Positions 44,920 to 56,110 of a stretch of 64,000 bases of DNA are shown piece by piece. This DNA comes from Dromiciops gliroides. Its lineage: Eukaryota > Chordata > Mammalia > Microbiotheria > Microbiotheriidae. Within the stretch, counting starts at the first letter, position 1; each line of letters opens with the position of its first letter. The stretch covers positions 73,039,492 to 73,103,491 of the forward strand of contig NC_057867.1 of the NCBI RefSeq assembly GCF_019393635.1. Direction: 5' to 3'. The notes beneath the pieces were generated by a model that saw nothing but the letters and a program-made list of their open reading frames with translations, searched no databases and was not told the DNA's origin. A program made the position numbers and the translations under genes.

Positions 44920-45334
44920 CCTACACAAAGCAGACTCCACTCGCTAGCTCCACTTCTTCCTCACTCACTCATTTTTCAATCTCTTCCAATTTGGCTTCAG
45001 TAGATGGGACCAGACTACTGGAGAGCTCATTCTAAAGTCATTAATGACCTTGACATTGTGAGATCCAATAGTCCTCTTTCTGACCTCATGCTAGAGTTTT
45101 CTGTGGCATTTTACTCTGTGGACCTCCTGGTGTTGAATAACCTTTCCTCCCTTGTTTCCCGTGATATGGTGCTCACTCACATGGTTCTTCTCCTATCTAT
45201 GTCTATTCCTTTTGTAACCTTGGCTGGCTCTTCATTCTCCTACTCATCTACTCATTGTAGTGGCTATAAAGAACAATCTGTTTTGTCCAGAAACCCTGAG
45301 TGTCTTCCCCTCCTACATTTATTTATTTACTTAC

Positions 45335-45388
45335 TCATTCATTCATTCATTCATTCATTCATTCATTCATTCATTCATTCATTCATTT
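45335..45388 (+). repeat. (ATTC)n microsatellite
   Basis: About 13 units of ATTC at the left edge of the block that interrupts the L2, which may mark the insertion junction. Confidence 0.95.
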
Positions 45389-45419
45389 TTGACTCCTTTC
45401 AGACCTACTCCTTAATCAC

Positions 45420-45757
45420 TGAATGGGCACTGAGTCAAGCAAACTGAGATCTGAAAAAGACTTTAGCTTCAAAAGGCCAAGGTTTCCCATTGCATTGGGT
45501 CCATCTCCAGTTGTCCTGATGTATATATCTTGCCACTGAACCTAGATGGCTCCAGAAGTGTGATGAGTAAAATCTAATGTGTGTGTCCTTACCTGCCCCG
45601 CCCCCCAGTGTGGGGGGAGAACTAGCTTAGGTTACTTATAAATTCAGCAACAGTTTAGGCTTTTAAGAATTTATTAAAGTATATTAGAAGTTGATAAAGA
45701 GAGAGGGAAAGCACATGTCTCTCTGAAAGAATGGAAAAGCCCTAACCAGATCTACAC

Positions 45758-45837
<80 letters not shown>

Positions 45838-46110
45838 CTGCCTACCCTGGCCTACTTCTTCTGCCACCATGAGCTTGCTCCCAAACAAAAGAGCCCTATC
45901 CTGAGTCTCCTCCAGTGGAAGCTCCGTGTGGAACAGGAAGAGGGGCAGTCCCCACACACAGCTCCAAGATGATTGGCCAATAGCATTCGAGTCCATTAGT
46001 TTACATGACTTGAAGGCAGTCCATGAATTGTGAGGTAACTTCCGGATGCTGGGACCCATGCTCTCTAATCTTCTCACAGAAAAGAGAATAAGGCTAGTGA
46101 CTTTTCACAG
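45420..46110. mobile_element. LTR-like block of unknown family
   Basis: It lies inside the L2. It carries a T/A-rich 'ttaagaatttattaaagtatatta', a long AG repeat, a C-rich part, and 'gatgattggccaatagcattc' with an inverted CCAAT box. This composition resembles an ERV LTR, but no TG/CA ends or target duplication were fixed. Treat as a guess. Confidence 0.35.
45760..45835 (+). repeat. (AG)38 microsatellite
   Basis: Perfect AG dinucleotide run of about 76 bases, flanked by 'tctacacagg' and 'aacctgcc'. It is likely polymorphic. Confidence 0.98.
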
Positions 46111-46207
46111 CCCTGCCTCACTTAAATCCAATTCACTGAAAGTCATGACATCACACCCCACTCCCATGTCATGGTTCTCTTCAAGAACAAAGGACAAACA
46201 ACTCATC
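46111..46207 (+). repeat. 3' end of the non-LTR family seen at 27628-28160
   Basis: 'ctgcctcacttaaatccaattcactgaaagtcatgacatcac', then 'atgtcatggttctcttcaagaac' and 'aaaggacaaacaactc'. It is nearly the same as 38219-38335 and abuts the resumed L2. Confidence 0.7.
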
Positions 46208-46757
46208 TAACCCCCATTCTTAAGGTTCTGTCCTTGGCCCTAATCTATTCTCTCTCTATACTCTGGTTTTCTGGATTCCATTTACTTCAATCACCTCTAT
46301 GTAGGTGACTCCCCAAATCTCTGTCTTTAGCAGCTTCTCAGAAGTCCCATCTTGTTTCTAGTTTTCTGCTGGACATCTTCATCTGAATATTGTAGAAAAC
46401 TGAATTTTTCCACCTTCCTCCCCAAAATGACCCCCTCCAACTGTTTCATTTATTCTGATGACTCCCCTAACTGCCCCTGCCCCCAGACTCTCAGGCTTGG
46501 TATCATTTGCTCTTGCCTCTTCCTTTCTTCACACTGCTGTCCGTTCAGGTGCCAAATCCTTTCCTATTCTCACATCTTTTGCTGCTCTTTAATCCTCAGC
46601 TCTATAACCACCTCAGTCCAGGAACTCATCTTTTCTCACTTAGATTACTGTAAGATCCTCCCAACTGATATTCTGGCCTCCAATCTATCACTGCCCAAGT
46701 TATAATCCCTACTACACTGTTTAAATTATATCATTTCTCTACTCAAAAACTTCCAGA

Positions 46758-46922
46758 GGGGCAGCTAGGTGTCACAGTGGATAGAGCATCGGCCCTAGAG
46801 TCAGGAGGACCTGAGTTCAAATTCGACCTCAGACGCTTAATACTTACTAGCTGTGTGACCCTAGGCAAGTCACTTAACCCCAATTGCCTCACCAAAACCC
46901 CCCCAAAAAACCAAAAACAAAA
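46758..46922 (+). mobile_element. Marsupial SINE with 13-bp TSD inside L2
   Basis: GATAGAG-type head with 'ccctagagtcagg', ending 'ccccaattgcctcacc' and a C/A-rich tail. It is flanked by perfect 'aaaaacttccaga' at 46745-46757 and 46923-46935. L2 sequence is contiguous across it. Confidence 0.95.
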
Positions 46923-47744
46923 AAAAACTTCCAGAAGCTCCCCATCCCCTACCTTCCAAATGAAGTACAGATTCCTGCTCCTGACATTAAAGGCTCTTCA
47001 AAATCTCACTCCATAATATAACAGCACTTTTCCAGATTTCCAGACTCATATTGATCCTTTTCATATACTCTGTCCTCCAATCATTGGACAGCTCTCTGCC
47101 ACTTTTTCATCTTATTCTCTCTAATCTCTCCCTAATCGATTCTAATACTAACCCTCTGCATATAATGGATGTACCCCACTCTGACCCTCAACACCAAGTC
47201 TCCATCTTTGCCTTCTTTCAGCTTCACCTGGGGTACCATCTACTCTCCTTCCTAACCCTCTCTGTCCCCAAGTGATCTCTCCTCCAAATTCTTTATAGTA
47301 TTTTAAAGATACCTCTCCTTTGTACTTATTTCACTCTCTTCTATTTCATAGTTTCTTTGTGGACATTCTTCTTCCCCTAATAGAATATAAGTTCTTTGAG
47401 AGCAATGTCTATATCACAGCTATATTTACATCTAAGGTGCCTTATACATAATAAATCCTTAATATGTAGCTGGCAAATTGACATCTTTGAGGCAAGATTA
47501 GAATGTGGGCCCTGTCTGCCCTATCTTCTGCTTATGAATCCAAACACCAAAAATATATGCATATATGTTGAAGGTTAAGATCTAATCTCAAGATTATCTG
47601 TAACACCGTCTGACCTAATTAGAGTAGTTACAATCCAAGTTAAGTTTCCAGAAATTAAAACGTTGGTATGATATGTAGCACTTTTGACAAACAAACTCTT
47701 ATTAACGTCTAAGACAGAAGGCCTTACACAACTAGTTTGGCAGT

Positions 47745-48170
47745 AAAATGAGAAACACAAAAAAATTGAAAATGCATCAATTGTGCCCATCTGCTGAGGA
47801 ATGGCTAAACAAATACATGAATATAATAGACTATTATTCTCTTGTAAGAAGCCGTGATTATGATGAGTACAGGGAAGCATGGAAAGATCAATGTGAACTG
47901 ATACAGAGTGAAGTAAGCAGAGCCAAGAAAACAATAAACACAATGACTACAATGTAAATAGAACCACAAAACAACCCAAATGCTGTAAACTTACAAAAGT
48001 AAGCCTGGCTCCAAAGAAGAGGAATGAGAAGATATCATAATGCTACTTTTTTGTAGAGGTGGGAGGTCAATGGAAGTGATACATTTTTTACATTTCTGAT
48101 GTTGATTGGTTTTACTGATTTTTTTCTCTTCCTCCTTTTTTTTCTTTAAAAAAGTTATTATAATGGATAG
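47745..48170 (+). mobile_element. Old L1 3' end
   Basis: The translation of 47748-47957 contains PSAEEWLNKY, YDEYREAWKDQ and SRAKKTINT. This is the last part of L1 ORF2, which in younger copies reads SIGEWLDKLWY...EFRETWR...SRTRRTLYTV. The 3' UTR follows, ending T/A-rich near 48165. It is of an older subfamily than 49772 and 59385. Confidence 0.8.
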
Positions 48171-48780
48171 CTTTCTGGGATGAGGAGAAATGCTGGATTC
48201 ATAATGCAGTTTTTTCCAGAAGCATGGGTTCATATTCTAATTTTGTATATAGATGTCTACTTAATGTTATTTAGGAAGAGTTCAGGAAAACATGTTAGCT
48301 AAAATATTTTCCCTTTAGAGTGTCATACTCCTAAAATTTCACTAATTAGTGATTCATGTGGATTAGCTGTCCTCTTTTAATATCCAAATCATTAGGGAAT
48401 TATGAATGAGGGCTATCAGACTGTTCTCCTCTTAACCCCTAGCTGAAATATTTCACTGAGGGAAAACATTTTAATGGGGAAGAAAAGAAATAGGGGAGAG
48501 AAACTAGAGAGAGTTGGGAGAAGCAATTTTAAAACCTGGAGTACTATGGGGCATTAAACAGCAGGTCAACCTTGGGTGTCTAAGCATTGAAGAAAGGTGA
48601 AAGGTACCAATGACAAACTTTTCAGATGTTACCATTTTGCCTCATACTTGCCCTAATGAAACATACACATCTTTCATATTCAAAGACAGGCCTGTCTATG
48701 TTGTTGACTGAAGGAGTATTTGCTCATGAAGGAGAAATCAAATGATATAGTCATACTGTTGAAATGTAATGATCTGCTTT
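48171..48780. other. No recognisable feature
   Basis: Unique-looking sequence with no coding signal. Confidence 0.45.
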
Positions 48781-48892
48781 GTGACTACTACTGATGTGAC
48801 TACAATTACTACTGATGTGACTAAAGTTACTACTGATGGGACTACAGTTACTATTGATATGACTACAGTTACTACTACTAGACTAGAGCATC
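48781..48892 (+). repeat. 21-bp tandem repeat, about five units
   Basis: The unit is close to 'gatgtgactacagttactact' with substitutions between copies. Because 21 is divisible by 3, one frame (ATG at 48769) stays open for 38 codons of VTT-like repeats before a stop. I read it as a minisatellite with no coding role. Confidence 0.85.
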
Positions 48893-48969
48893 AATAGAAA
48901 CTCCCAATTGCCTCTAGGAAAACAGAGAACTCCCCAAAGGCCTAGCATTTAAAGGCATTTCACAAATGC

Positions 48970-49290
48970 ACCCTGACCTACCCTGCTTACCTTTCTATCA
49001 TATCAATCCCCTTGATACATTCTGTCTTTAAGCCAAACTGGACCTTGGGCTGTTTCCTCATTTCCCCATTCCATCCTGTGTTTCCGTACATTTGTACAAA
49101 CTGTCCTTCCTGCCTTGGAATGTACTTCTTCCTCATCTATGCCTTATCTTGCTTTAAGGCTGCTCTCCTGACAATTTCTCTAGGAAACCTTCCCTGATCT
49201 CCCCAGTAATTTGGACTCTCTTCCTCCTCAAATTTCCCCAGCATAATATCTGATCTCTCCTTTGGCCCAGTGGAAGCTCCTCTAGGCTTA
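48970..49290 (+). repeat. L2 3' region
   Basis: 'aagccaaactggaccttggg', 'ctgccttggaatgtacttcttcctc' and 'aggaaaccttccctgatctccccagtaat' follow sense L2. Confidence 0.6.
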
Positions 49291-49757
49291 ATTTAATTTA
49301 ATATATTTTCCTTGGTTTCTCCACTCTCAAAAAGCAAAAAGAAAGGATGACAATAATAACCTTTTAGGGAAAAGTTTCCCTTGTTTTCTACAGTGTGAAC
49401 TAATGCTACTTCAAAGTGCTACTGATCGATAAGAAGGAAAAAGGACTCAACCATTCACATCACTGCTTGTGAAACTCATCAGGCTAAAACCTCCCCTTGC
49501 CCAATTTAAAAGGCATCCCATCAAATAACATTAGTCTCTCAGGTGGTTGATATCTTACTATTCTATTTAATTGAAGTTGAACACACTAAATATCTCCTCT
49601 AATTCTATTTAATGAATGAATGTCTGTCCTTTAAATCCTCTATTTCCACCTGTTGGGAATTATGATACTCTGTTTTCCCTTGATTTTCAACCATGGCCCT
49701 CACAACTCTACCCATAAGAGGCATATATTTTCAACATTAAAGTAGACTAAAATTATT
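49291..49757. other. No recognisable feature
   Basis: Unique-looking sequence up to the target duplication of the following L1. Confidence 0.45.
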
Positions 49758-49771
49758 TCTATATTACTTTT

Positions 49772-52700
49772 TTTTTACATATAAGGTATTTTATTTTTTT
49801 TCCATTACATGTAAAGATAGTTCTCAACTTTTGTTTATACAAGCTTTACAATTTCAGATTTTTCTCCCTCCCTCCCCTCCCTCCCCCCTCCCCTAGACAG
49901 CAGGTAATCTGATATAGGTTATATCTATATATCTATACATATACATAAACATATATATCTATACACACATATATATACACATAATAACATTAATCCTATT
50001 TCTGCATTAATCCTGTTATAACAGAAAAAATCAGAGCAGTAATGCAAAACCTCAAAATAGAAAAAAAACCCAACAGCACCCAAAACAAAAGAAATAGTGT
50101 GGTTCAATCAGCATCTATACTCCACAGTTCTTTTTTTTTTTTCTTGGATTTGGAGATCCTCTTCTATCATGAGTTCCCTGGAACTCTTCTGTACCATTGC
50201 ATTGGTGAGAAGAATATAGTCCATCACAGTAGGTCAACACTCAATGTTGATGATACTGTGTACAATGTTCTTCTGGTTCTGCTCATCTCACTCATCATCA
50301 GCTCACCCAAGACCCTCCAGGTTTCTCTGAACTCCTCCTGCTCATCATTTCTTACAGCACAATAGTATTCCATTGTATTCCTATACCACAACTTGTCCAG
50401 CCATTCCCCAATTGATGGGCACCCCCTCAACTTCCAATTCCTTGCTAACACGTAAAGAGCAGCTATAAATATTTTTGTACATGTGGGTCCCTTTCCCCTT
50501 TCCATGATTTCTTTGGGAAAAAGACCTAAAAGTGGAATTTCTGGGTCAAGGGGTATGCACAGCTTTATCGCCCTTTGGGCATAATTCCAAATTGCTCTCC
50601 AGAATGGTTGGATCAGTTCACAGCTCCACCAACAATGGATTAGTGTTCCAATTTTCCCACAGCTTCTCCAACATTTATTATCTTCCTTTTTTGTCATTTT
50701 AGCCAATCTGATAGGTGTCAGGTGGTACCTCAGAGTGAGATTTAGAGCATTTTTTCATATGGGAATAGATAGCTTTGGTTTCTTCATCAGAAAACTGCCT
50801 GTTCATATCCTTTGACCATTTCTCAATTGGGGAATGACTTGGATTCTTATAAATTTGATTTAGTTCCCTATATATTTTAGAGATGAGGCCTTTATCAGAA
50901 GTACTGGCCTCAAAAATTGTTTCCCAGCTTTCTGCCTCCCTTCCAATTTTGGATGCATTGCTTCTGTTTGTACAGAAATTTTTTAATTTAATATAATCAA
51001 AATCATCCATTTTGAATTTTATAATATACTCTATCTCTTGTTTGGTCAAAAACTGTTTTCCTTTCCAAAGATCTGATAGGTAGACTATTCCTTTCTCTCC
51101 TAATTTACCTATGGTATCACCTCTTATGTCTAAATCGTGTATCCATTTTGACCTTATTTTAGTATAAGGTGTAAGATGTTGGTCTATGCCTAATTTCTGC
51201 CATACTACCTTCCAGTTTTCCCAGCAGTTTTTGTCAAATACTGAGTTCCTATCCCAGAAGCTGGAGTCTTTGGGTTTATCAAACACTACATTACTAGTGT
51301 CATTTACTACTGCATTTCCTGAGCCTAGCCTATTCCATTGATCTACCACTCTATTTTTTAGCCAGTACCAGATAGTTTTGATGACTGCCGCTTTATAGTA
51401 AAGCTCCAGGTTTGGTACCGCTAACCCACTTTCCTGTGAATTTTTTTTCATTATTTCCCTGGATATTCTTGATTTTTTGTTTTTCCAGATGAATTTTGTT
51501 ATTATTTTTTCTAGCTGTATAAAATAATTTTTAGGTAGTCTGATTAGTATGGCACTGAATAAGTAAATTAATTTAGGCAGTATTGTCATTTTTACTCTAT
51601 TAGCTCTGCCTATCCATGAGCAATTGATATCTTTCCAATTATTTAGATCTGATTTGATTTGTGTGAAGAGTGTTTGGTAGTTGTGTTCATAGAGTTCCTG
51701 GGTTTGTCATGGCAAGTAGACTCCCAAGTATTTTATATTATCTACCGTTACTTTAAATGGAATTTCTCTATCTCTTGCTGCTGGACTTTGTTGGTCATGT
51801 ATAGAAATGCTGATGATTTATGTGGATTTATTTTATATCCTGCTACTTTGCCAAAGTTGTTAATTGTTTCAAGTAATTTTTGAGTTGATTCTCTAGGATT
51901 CTTTAAGTATACCATCATATCATCTGCAAAGAGTGATAGTTTTGTTTCCTCCTTGCCTATTCTAATTCCTTTAATTCCTTTCTCTTCTCTGATTGCTAAA
52001 GCTAACATTTCTAGGACAATATTAAATAATAGGGGTGATAATGGACATACCTGTTTCACCCCTGATCTTATTGGGAAGGCCTCTAATTTATCTCCATTGC
52101 GTATAATACTTGCTGATGGCTTTAGGTAGATACTGTTTATTATTCTAAGGAAAGCTCCCCCTATTCCTAAACTCTCTAGTTTTTTATTAGGAATGGGTGT
52201 TGTACTTTGTCAAAAGCTTTCTCTGCATCTATTGAGATAATCATATGATTTTGGTTGGTTTTCTTATTGATATGGTTGATTATGTTAATAGTTTTTCTAA
52301 TGTTGAACCAGCCCTGCATTCCTGGTATAAATCCCACCTGGTCATAGTGTATTATCCCGGTGATCACTTGCTGAAATCTCCTTGCTAATATCTTATTTAA
52401 GATTTTAGCATCAATATTCATTAGGGAAATTGGTCTATAATTTTCTTTCTCTGTTTTTGCTTTGCCTGGTTTTGGTATCACCACCATATTTGTGTCATAA
52501 AACGAATTTGGTAGAACTCCTTCTTCACCTATTTTTCCAAATAATTTGTATAATATTGGAATTAATTGTTCTTTAAATGTTTGGTAAAATTCACCCGTAA
52601 ACCCATCTGGTCCTGGGGATTTTTTCTTAGGGAGTTCATTAATGGCTTGTTCAATTTCTTCTTCTAATATGGGTTTATTTAAGGATTTTATTTCTTCTTC

Positions 52701-53259
52701 CGTTAACCTGGGCAGTTTGTATTTTTGTAAATATTCATCCATTTCATTTAGATTGTCAAATTTATTGGCATACAGTTGGGCAAAATAATTCCTAATTATT
52801 GACTTAATTTCCACTTCATTGGTGGTAACATCACCCTTTTCATTTTTGATACTGGTAATTTGGTTTTCTTCTTTCTTTTTTTTAATCAAATTAACCAAGA
52901 TTTTATCTATTTTATTGGGTTTTTTTCATAAAACCAGCTCTTAGTTTTATTGATTAATTCTATAGTTTTTTTGCTTTCAATCTTATTAATTTCTCCTTTA
53001 ATTTTCAGGATCTCTAATTTAGTGTCTAATTGGGGATTTCTAATTTGTTCTTTTTCTAGCTTTTTAAGTTGCATGCCCAATTCATTAATCTCCTCTTTCT
53101 CTTTTTTATTCATGTAAGCATTTAGAGCTATACATTTTCCCCTAAGCACTGCTTTGGCTGCATCCCATAGATTTTGGTATGTTGTCTCATGATTGTCATT
53201 CTCTTGGATAAAATTATTGATTGTTTCTATGATTTCTTGTTTGGCCCATTCATTCTTTA
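49772..53259 (-). mobile_element. Young 5'-truncated L1 with TSD
   Basis: A 3.5 kb L1 in antisense. A poly(T) and 'ttttccattacatgtaaagatag' 3' end lie at the low coordinate, followed by a G/C-rich 3' UTR tract (the C-rich run near 49865-49895) and ORF2 to 53259, where it stops 5'-truncated. It is flanked by 'tctatattactttt' at 49758-49771 and 53260-53273. Its 3' 1.4 kb is nearly the same as 59385-60810 in the opposite orientation. Confidence 0.95.
50224..53259 (-). pseudogene. L1 ORF2 remnant (reverse transcriptase, C-terminal region)
   Basis: L1 ORF2p is the endonuclease/reverse transcriptase that makes new L1 copies and mobilises SINEs. Here the endonuclease part is missing because of the 5' truncation. 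The RT domain is visible: [42 protein letters not shown] and the catalytic [10 protein letters not shown] near 51940. The C-terminal part includes CWRSCGKIGTLIHCWWSC, which resembles the L1 Cys-rich motif. The frame shifts at least four times (near 52900, 52100, 51650 and 50736). A direct comparison with the copy at 59385 shows a 29-base deletion at about 50736, which breaks the frame. The element is not competent. Confidence 0.92.
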
Positions 53260-53273
53260 TCTATATTACTTTT

Positions 53274-53696
53274 TAAATGAGTTCAAGGAGGTAGTTTGAG
53301 TGGGACACACTGGAATTTCAACAATGTAACTGACACAAATGTAGTGCTATGTGGAAGAACACATTTCTGAAATCAATGCTGGTATGTGAGATGTGTGTGT
53401 GTGTGTGTGTGTGCATGCCCATGTTTAAAATAGATAAATGGAAACTAAGAAGAAAGAAACAAGATATATAAGGTTAAAGCCCAAATGTTTGTGATGAGAA
53501 GAATATGGGGCAATTCTTTTTTAATGATTTCTTCAAGAGTAGGTTTCAGAAAATGAGTAAGTGCCAAATCTTGGTCACACCCAGAAGACAATTGAAATTT
53601 CAGGTCCCACTTGTGATTTTTACATGACTTTGACTTGTACTGACCTTCAATGTATATTAATCAATAACAACTGATTAAACAATTTCTATGTACGAG
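53274..53696. other. No feature except a short (TG)n at 53390-53415
   Basis: A (TG)11-13 run lies near 53393. The rest is unique-looking. Confidence 0.6.
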
Positions 53697-53942
53697 GTGG
53701 GACAACTAGTGGCACTGCAGTGGAGAGAATGCCAGGCCTGGAGTCAAGAAGACTCATCTTCCTGGGTTCAAATCTGGCCTCAGCCACTTACTAGCTATGT
53801 GACCTTGGTAAGTCACTTAACACTGTCTGCCTCAATTTCCTCATCTATAGAATTAGCTGAAGAAGGAAGTGGCAGACCACTCTAGTATCTGCCAAGAAAA
53901 CTCCAAATGGGTCACAGAGTCATACACAACTGAACAACAACA
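53697..53942 (+). mobile_element. Long marsupial SINE with ACAACAA tail
   Basis: 'ggcactgcagtggagagaatgccaggcctggag', 'gggttcaaatctggcctcagcc', 'agaattagctgaagaaggaagtggc' and 'tatctgccaagaaaactcc', ending 'actgaacaacaacaac'. It is diverged. Confidence 0.88.
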
Positions 53943-54165
53943 ACGTGTCACATACTGTACTAAGCACTAGGGATACAACAAAAGGCCCCCAAACAATCCC
54001 TGCCAGCAAGGAGTATACATTTCATTAGGGGAGTGATGCGCAACATACATGTAGAGTAGACGGGTGGTAATCTAGAAGAGAAGGCTCTGGCATTTGGGGA
54101 GACTGAGAAAGGCCTCGTGCCAAAAGGGATAAGCTTGAAGTTAGCCATCACAGAAAATCATTTTG
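53943..54165 (-). repeat. L2 3' region, antisense
   Basis: 'catactgtactaagcactagggatacaac', 'aatccctgccagcaaggagtatacatttcatt' and 'gactgagaaaggcctcgtgcc', the antisense L2 tail order. Confidence 0.7.
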
Positions 54166-54399
54166 TTCTTCACTACTGGGGATACTATGGGCACTGATGG
54201 TTCTCTGCCATTTCAGGTCTATTCAGGCACTGCTGAGAATAACTAGCCTTTAGAAACACAAAGACATATTTTTACATGAAAACACCAAGTACTCCCAGAT
54301 TTATGGCAAAATCCACAATGTGTACTTATTTCCTACAAAGCCCTTCTATTCTGATAGCTGTACTATATACGATATGATGACTAACTCTAGGGAGCAGGA
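54166..54399. other. No recognisable feature
   Basis: Unique-looking. Confidence 0.4.
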
Positions 54400-54560
54400 A
54401 ATAGGATAATATGCTTAGGGCTGGAAAGTGCCTTAGGGGGTCATCTAGTCCAGCTTCCTCCTCTTACAGGTAAGAGACTTACAGTTCATAGAGGCTAACT
54501 GACCTGCCCCAAGACACCCAGAGTAAATGGCCGAGCCAGGATTTAGGGCCCACTGTCACT
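54400..54560 (-). repeat. MIR, antisense
   Basis: 'gggctggaaagtgccttagggggtcatctagtccagc', 'cctcttacaggtaag' and 'ggccgagccaggatttagggcccac'. Confidence 0.65.
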
Positions 54561-55019
54561 GCATAATGCTACTATTAGTAGACATGATGTTTTGTTCTTT
54601 TAACCCTAAGAAAAGTCACAAGCAGCATTATTTTTAGCTTTTTACTGTTGACCGTTGATCCTTTAATTCACTTGACAAAGATTTGTGGACTTCTCACTGT
54701 AAGAGGAAGCCTGGCTGGGGCAGGTAGGTGGTGTTGGCTAAAGAGGATGGGCCCCTATCCTTGTGTGGGCAAAACAAATCATCTCCTCTCACTGGGAAAG
54801 AATTTTTTCTCTACTCACCACACACAACTGCCCCCTAAACAGGGGACTTTCTGTGAGCATGTGAAGGGAAATGGAGGAAAACATTGTCTGGGGGCCACTG
54901 CCTCTGAGGAGCTTCCCTCCAATTTCTACTTACAGCCTCCTAACACCATTTAAAATCACTTATTTGTGGCACAGGAATTTGTCTGGGGCAAAAACTAGGT
55001 CACCCTTTTACCCTGATTT
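54561..55019. other. No recognisable feature
   Basis: Unique-looking. The 101-codon open frame at 54648-54953 has no recognisable domain. Confidence 0.4.
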
Positions 55020-55161
55020 GAAAGAGATGGAGCTAAGGAGAGAAGTGCATTCCAGGCATGGAAAATAGTGCCAGGGCATAGAATGGAGATGGAGGGCTGT
55101 TTGTGAGGAATAGAGAGATGGCCAGTTTGGTTGGATAGCAGAGTACAGAGCAGGGAGTATA

Positions 55162-55703
55162 TAGACAGTTCTTACTTTATATAAGTGGACCATTCCACAC
55201 ACCTCTACATAATGTGAATTTGCCAGGAGGGAGGAAGGCAGGAAGGGGGCCAAATGCCGAAGGAAGGAGCCAGTCCACAGTTCAAGGGCATGTGGGTGTC
55301 CAGGACCAGAGAAGGAACACAGTGGGCCAGGGACAAAGAGGGGCCTGATGGGAGGATGGGTGGGCAGAGTGGGGCAAAAGTCTCTTCTCTCAGCAAAGGA
55401 GGTCTCAAGCCACGCCAAGACCCTATTCTGCCAAGGGGTGGTGTTCCCTCTGTTCTTCTGCACCTGTTTTGCTGTCACTTGGAGGGTTTTTTGTTGGGTT
55501 GTTTTTTACAATTTGTTTGTTTTTTGGTGGGGGAGTGGAAGGTCCTGGAGCTCTGAGCCAAGGGGCAAGAGTGGGGGGAGAGAGAGCACAACACTGTACA
55601 GTGAAGTTAACATAGGTGGTTTTTTGGAATGAGGATTTCTTTCAGAATTCTTTAGGTAAAGTTGAATTTGTGTAATGTGAATTTACAAAGTGGGAGCTGT
55701 TTG
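55162..55703. mobile_element. DNA transposon / MITE with TIRs and TA duplication, inserted in L2
   Basis: The ends are inverted repeats: left 'acagttcttactttatat' and right (reverse complement) 'acagctcccactttgtaa', with further similarity around 'acataatgtgaattt' on both sides. A TA dinucleotide flanks each end (55160-55161 and 55704-55705). About 542 bp, with no transposase frame. L2 sequence is contiguous once it is removed. TA target and TIR suggest the Tc1/mariner (pogo/Tigger-like) superfamily; the family is not identified. Confidence 0.72.
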
Positions 55704-55829
55704 TACAATGAGGCTGGAAAAACAGTCTGGGGCCAGGTTGAAAAGGGTTGTTGCTGTTGGCTAAACAGAGGAATGTCTGTTTTCTTCTAGAGGCAAGAGG
55801 GAGACCTTGAAGTGGCTTCAAGATGCATT

Positions 55830-56045
55830 ATTTTGTGCATGAAGCCTTTCCTGATGCCCCAGCTAGCTGCTAGTGCCCCCCTTCTCTCCCTAGCAACCTT
55901 GTCTTTGCATTTCTAGATTTCTTTTTATTCTGTACCTGCTTAGATGTGAATGTCTTAAAAATGGGGATTGTTTCATTCTTTGTTTTCTCAGTGCCTAGCC
56001 CAACATATGGCTAACAAAGTGGGTGCTTGTTGATTCATTTGGTTG
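55830..56045 (+). repeat. L2 3' end (sense) inside the antisense L2
   Basis: 'gaagcctttcctgatgccccagctagctgctagtgcccccc' and 'ttttctcagtgcctagcccaac...gtgggtgcttgttgattcattt' are sense L2. The antisense L2 continues on both sides. Confidence 0.75.
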
Positions 56046-56110
56046 ATCCTATTAGCAGCAGAGAGCCAGTGATGGTTGTTGAGCAGGGGAATAACAAACT
56101 CCACACACAA

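Larger units (their letters stand above)
44920..47480 (+). mobile_element. Long L2 LINE copy, split by later insertions
   Basis: 44920-45300 holds L2 RT-region sequence: 'agctcattctaaagtcattaatgacc', 'agtcctctttctgacctcat' and 'gtggcattttactctgtggacc'. From 46211 the copy resumes at 'aaggttctgtccttggccctaatc', 'caatcacctctatgtaggtgac' and 'tctgctggacatcttcatc'. It continues through 'gattactgtaagatcctcccaac', 'agctccccatcccctacc' and 'acattaaaggctcttcaaaatc' to an L2-like tail near 47450. The 45300-46210 gap and a SINE (46758-46922) are insertions. The frame is destroyed. Confidence 0.75.
55020..56110 (-). repeat. L2 body, antisense, interrupted twice
   Basis: 'gtgcattccaggcatgg', 'ggaatagagagatggccagtttgg' and 'gagtacagagcagggag' (to 55161), then 'caatgaggctggaaaaacagtc', 'ggggccaggttgaaaaggg' and 'ggctaaacagaggaatg' (55706-55829), then 'cagagagccagtgatggttgttgagcagggg' (56046-56110). 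All are antisense L2 in order. The gaps are filled by a DNA transposon and by a sense L2 tail. Confidence 0.75.

Noticed and set aside
45742..46077. 111-codon minus-strand frame with a Leu/Ser repeat
   Set aside because: The repeat is the translated (AG)n run, and the remainder lies in the LTR-like block.
55008..55632. Overlapping 94-156-codon frames on both strands
   Set aside because: They lie in the DNA transposon and L2, are rich in Pro/Gly from composition, and show no transposase motif.
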